Origin: Microcaldota archaeon
Lineage (GTDB): Archaea; Iainarchaeota; Iainarchaeia; Iainarchaeales; JAGVWC01
Assembly: GCA_018813975.1 (NCBI GenBank)
Contig: JAHJAQ010000008.1
Span: 1 to 6,449, forward strand
Direction of reading: 5' to 3'
Length of the DNA stretch: 6,449 nt
The translations under genes and the position numbers were made by a program. The stretch's first letter is position 1. Every line of letters begins with the position of its first letter. The notes below the pieces were generated by a model. That model was given only the letters and a program-made list of their open reading frames with translations. It had not been told where the DNA came from and ran no database searches. Positions 5,084-6,449 of this stretch are shown here, in pieces.

Positions 5084-5677
5084 ATGCAAGCACGCTTAAA
5101 CGATTTTTTGAAAGAAAACGATTTAACGTTCGTGGAACGGATTTCCAAGGGTTTTTCTGCCGAGGTTTTCAAGGTAAAAAACAAGAAAGGAAGGGTAATG
5201 GCCTTGAAGATTGAAAAACCTAAGAGTCCTCGGCAAAATATGGTTATCAAAGAAAGACTTTTTTTGGAAAAAGCCAACGCCATTGGCATAGGGCCGAAAC
5301 TATTGGATTGTGATGAAGAAAACCGGGTAGTGCTATTGGAATTTATTAGTGGAAAACCATTTGGTCAATGGATTTTTGAAACCAATTCCAAAAAACAAGT
5401 TCAAACCGTAACCGCGAATTTACTAAAACAAGCCAAAAAACTGGATTCCCTTGGTTTGGATCATGGGCAATTAGCGGTAAAAGGAAAAAACATTTTAGTC
5501 CAATCCAATGCAAAACCCGTTATTATTGATTTTGAAAAAGCTTCTTTAACAAGGGGGACTCACAATCAAACCCAATTGGAAAGCTTTTTGTTTAAAAACC
5601 CGCATTCGCGAATCACCAAACGCGTAAAAGAATTAATAGGAACAAAAACTGGTGGAAATAATGGGTGGAGTGGCTAA
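5084..5677 (+). CDS. Predicted archaeal Ser/Thr protein kinase (COG2112-like)
   Basis: This 197-residue protein is a compact kinase-fold protein. A glycine-rich-loop-like SKGFSAEVFKV (21-31) is followed by ALKIE with the ATP-anchoring Lys42, a probable helix-C Glu57 in VIKERLF, the hinge-like VVLLEFISGKP, and the catalytic loop GLDHGQL (Asp126, His127). Asn136 lies in KNILV, and the metal-binding DFG is replaced by Asp149-Phe-Glu (VIIDFEKAS). This order and the LDHG...IIDFE pattern match the small archaeal predicted kinases related to RIO/Bud32-type enzymes. The large C-lobe substrate region is minimal. The open frame starts at ATG 5057, but the segment before 5084 looks like promoter sequence, and ATG 5084 gives a natural N-terminus (MQARLNDFLKEN). 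It overlaps the next gene by 17 bases. Substrate unknown; the neighbouring ATPase or coiled-coil protein are candidates by context only. Confidence 0.85.
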   Translation: MQARLNDFLKENDLTFVERISKGFSAEVFKVKNKKGRVMALKIEKPKSPRQNMVIKERLFLEKANAIGIGPKLLDCDEENRVVLLEFISGKPFGQWIFETNSKKQVQTVTANLLKQAKKLDSLGLDHGQLAVKGKNILVQSNAKPVIIDFEKASLTRGTHNQTQLESFLFKNPHSRITKRVKELIGTKTGGNNGWSG

Positions 5678-6059
5678 AAGGCCAAATCGCGTTCGAGCGT
5701 CTATTCGAAATGCATGGGATGGCGCCCATGATTTTTTGTTTCGAAAAAGGATTGTGCGCGAACAAGGAATTCAAAGGCTTTCCATGGAACTAAAATCGCT
5801 TACTATTGCCCGTGATCGAATTGAAAAGACAAAACGCCAAGTTTTTTTTGAATTGTTTGGAATAAACGAAGCGCTGCGCTTGCTTAAAAAAGAAGAACCC
5901 ACCGAACAAAAGCGTGCCCGAAAAAAGGTTTTGGAAAAACGGAAAAAAACATTTGCAACTGCGCATAGTGAATTGTCTGCTCAGACCGTTCACTGGAGTG
6001 ATCAAATCAGCAAAACGGAAGAAGCGATTGCAAAATTACGGGCCGAAAAAGAAGAATAA
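5661..6059 (+). CDS. Basic coiled-coil protein (hypothetical)
   Basis: The 132-residue product has a basic head (KRPNRVRASIRNAWDGAHDF) and then almost continuous helix rich in Lys, Arg and Glu. Heptad-like stretches run at about 45-75 (SMELKSLTIARDRIEKTKRQ) and 110-130 (QISKTEEAIAKLRAEKEE), split by a very charged region with REE/KKR runs. No membrane segment or enzyme motif is visible and I do not recognise the family. ATG at 5661 is preferred over GTG at 5652 because GGTGG sits six bases upstream. It overlaps the kinase gene by 17 bases, so translation is likely coupled. It may be a structural or scaffold partner of the kinase/ATPase pair, by inference from context. TAA stop; convergent with the histone-fold gene 26 bases further on. 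Confidence 0.8.
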   Translation: MGGVAKRPNRVRASIRNAWDGAHDFLFRKRIVREQGIQRLSMELKSLTIARDRIEKTKRQVFFELFGINEALRLLKKEEPTEQKRARKKVLEKRKKTFATAHSELSAQTVHWSDQISKTEEAIAKLRAEKEE

Positions 6060-6085
6060 AAAGAAATAGAAAAAAAATAGAAAAT
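6060..6085 (-). terminator. Oligo-T terminator of the histone-fold gene
   Basis: Read on the minus strand, the 26 bases between the two convergent genes are repeated T runs (TTTTCTATTTTTTTTCTATT) starting right after the TAA of the histone-fold gene. This matches the oligo-T termination typical of archaea. The plus strand is A-rich here, so no terminator is seen for the kinase operon, whose transcript may run into the opposite gene. Confidence 0.45.
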
Positions 6086-6449
6086 TTACTTGCGAAACTT
6101 TCTATCGACTTCGTTGATCAAAACATCGCATGCCGATTTAATGCTTTCTAATTGGGAAATAATGCGTTTTTTTTCGTGTTCAATGTCTTGAACATTTTCA
6201 TAGGGTTCAATGGCTTCTCGAAGCATGCCCCCATCCACGTACGAATACGGGTGGCTGTTCATTTTTGCAGTGATTCGTTCCACCATTCTGCCTAACCAAA
6301 CATTCATTTCGTCTTTGACTTGGCCTTTGATTTGCTTGCCATTATCCAAGTACAAGCGCATTCTGTTTACAACAGTTGCGCGGGGAAAGGGCAGTTTTTC
6401 TTCTGGAATTTCTTCATTGCTTTCTTCGATTTCCTCGAGTTTTTGTTCA
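6086..6449 (-). CDS. Probable histone-fold protein with coiled-coil tail (5' partial)
   Basis: The frame is open without a start codon from the window edge, so the gene begins outside; the ATG at 6361 lies inside the fold and should not be taken as the start. The visible 120 residues have an acidic head (LEEIEESNEEIPEE) and then a histone-fold pattern: LPFPRATVVNRMR as helix 1, IKGQVKDEMNVWLGRMVERI as the long helix 2, and VDGGMLREAIEPY as helix 3 (residues about 19-83). A charged coiled-coil tail follows (HEKKRIISQLESIKSACDVL, 91-110). The LP start, the loop lengths and the final [ML]-x-x-AI pattern fit archaeal histones, but the canonical RKT...D loop-2 clamp is missing (SYVDGG). It may bind DNA as a divergent histone or be a histone-fold protein with another partner. 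Convergent with the kinase operon; TAA stop. Confidence 0.6.
   Translation of the reverse strand, partial: EQKLEEIEESNEEIPEEKLPFPRATVVNRMRLYLDNGKQIKGQVKDEMNVWLGRMVERITAKMNSHPYSYVDGGMLREAIEPYENVQDIEHEKKRIISQLESIKSACDVLINEVDRKFRK

Noticed and set aside
1..6449. tRNA, rRNA, CRISPR array or insertion sequence
   Set aside because: No cloverleaf-like sequence, no regularly spaced repeats, and no transposase or terminal inverted repeats were seen on either strand by eye.

Overview
The window looks like a piece of an AT-rich archaeal genome, most likely a DPANN-type or other small-genome archaeon. The signs are archaeal-style Shine-Dalgarno motifs (GGTGA, GAGGT), TATA-like boxes, a KaiC/RecA-superfamily ATPase of the single-domain archaeal kind, an archaeal predicted Ser/Thr kinase (COG2112-like, judged by motif), a probable histone-fold protein, and LAGLIDADG endonuclease remains with N-terminal helix-turn-helix units. 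The methionyl-tRNA synthetase resembles the short bacterial/Thermus type with a single Cys3His zinc knuckle, which suggests transfer. Taxonomy is inference; there is no rRNA in the window.

Layout. Positions 1-4125 are all minus strand and read right to left: a small LiaF/DUF5668-like membrane protein interrupted by an in-frame TGA (3907-4125), a 113-residue three-helix membrane protein (3558-3899), a LAGLIDADG endonuclease gene split by a -1 frameshift (2439-3490), methionyl-tRNA synthetase (1016-2521), a histidine-phosphatase-fold enzyme (410-949), a small basic protein (183-389), and the start of an unrecognised reading frame running off the left edge. Positions 4126-4311 form a divergent intergenic region with a TATA-like box and a row of compact hairpins just before the KaiC-like gene. 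Plus strand 4312-6059 holds KaiC-like ATPase, predicted kinase and a coiled-coil protein, tightly packed as a probable operon. A convergent minus-strand gene (6086 to beyond 6449) encodes a probable histone-fold protein with a coiled-coil tail; its start lies outside the window.

The most interesting part is the endonuclease locus. The first LAGLIDADG motif is in one ORF, while the second, nearly canonical motif (FLAGFSDAEGTI) exists only in the -1 frame. The frames meet exactly at T TTT TTC in the correct phase for a -1 slippery heptamer. A lost base in the T run explains this equally well. The element lies between copies of AGGTGC and its reading frame runs 84 bases into metG, suggesting that it entered between the Shine-Dalgarno and start codon of metG. 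A second lesion-like event, TGG to TGA in the small membrane protein, lies about 1 kb away. No tRNA, rRNA, CRISPR array or insertion sequence was seen.
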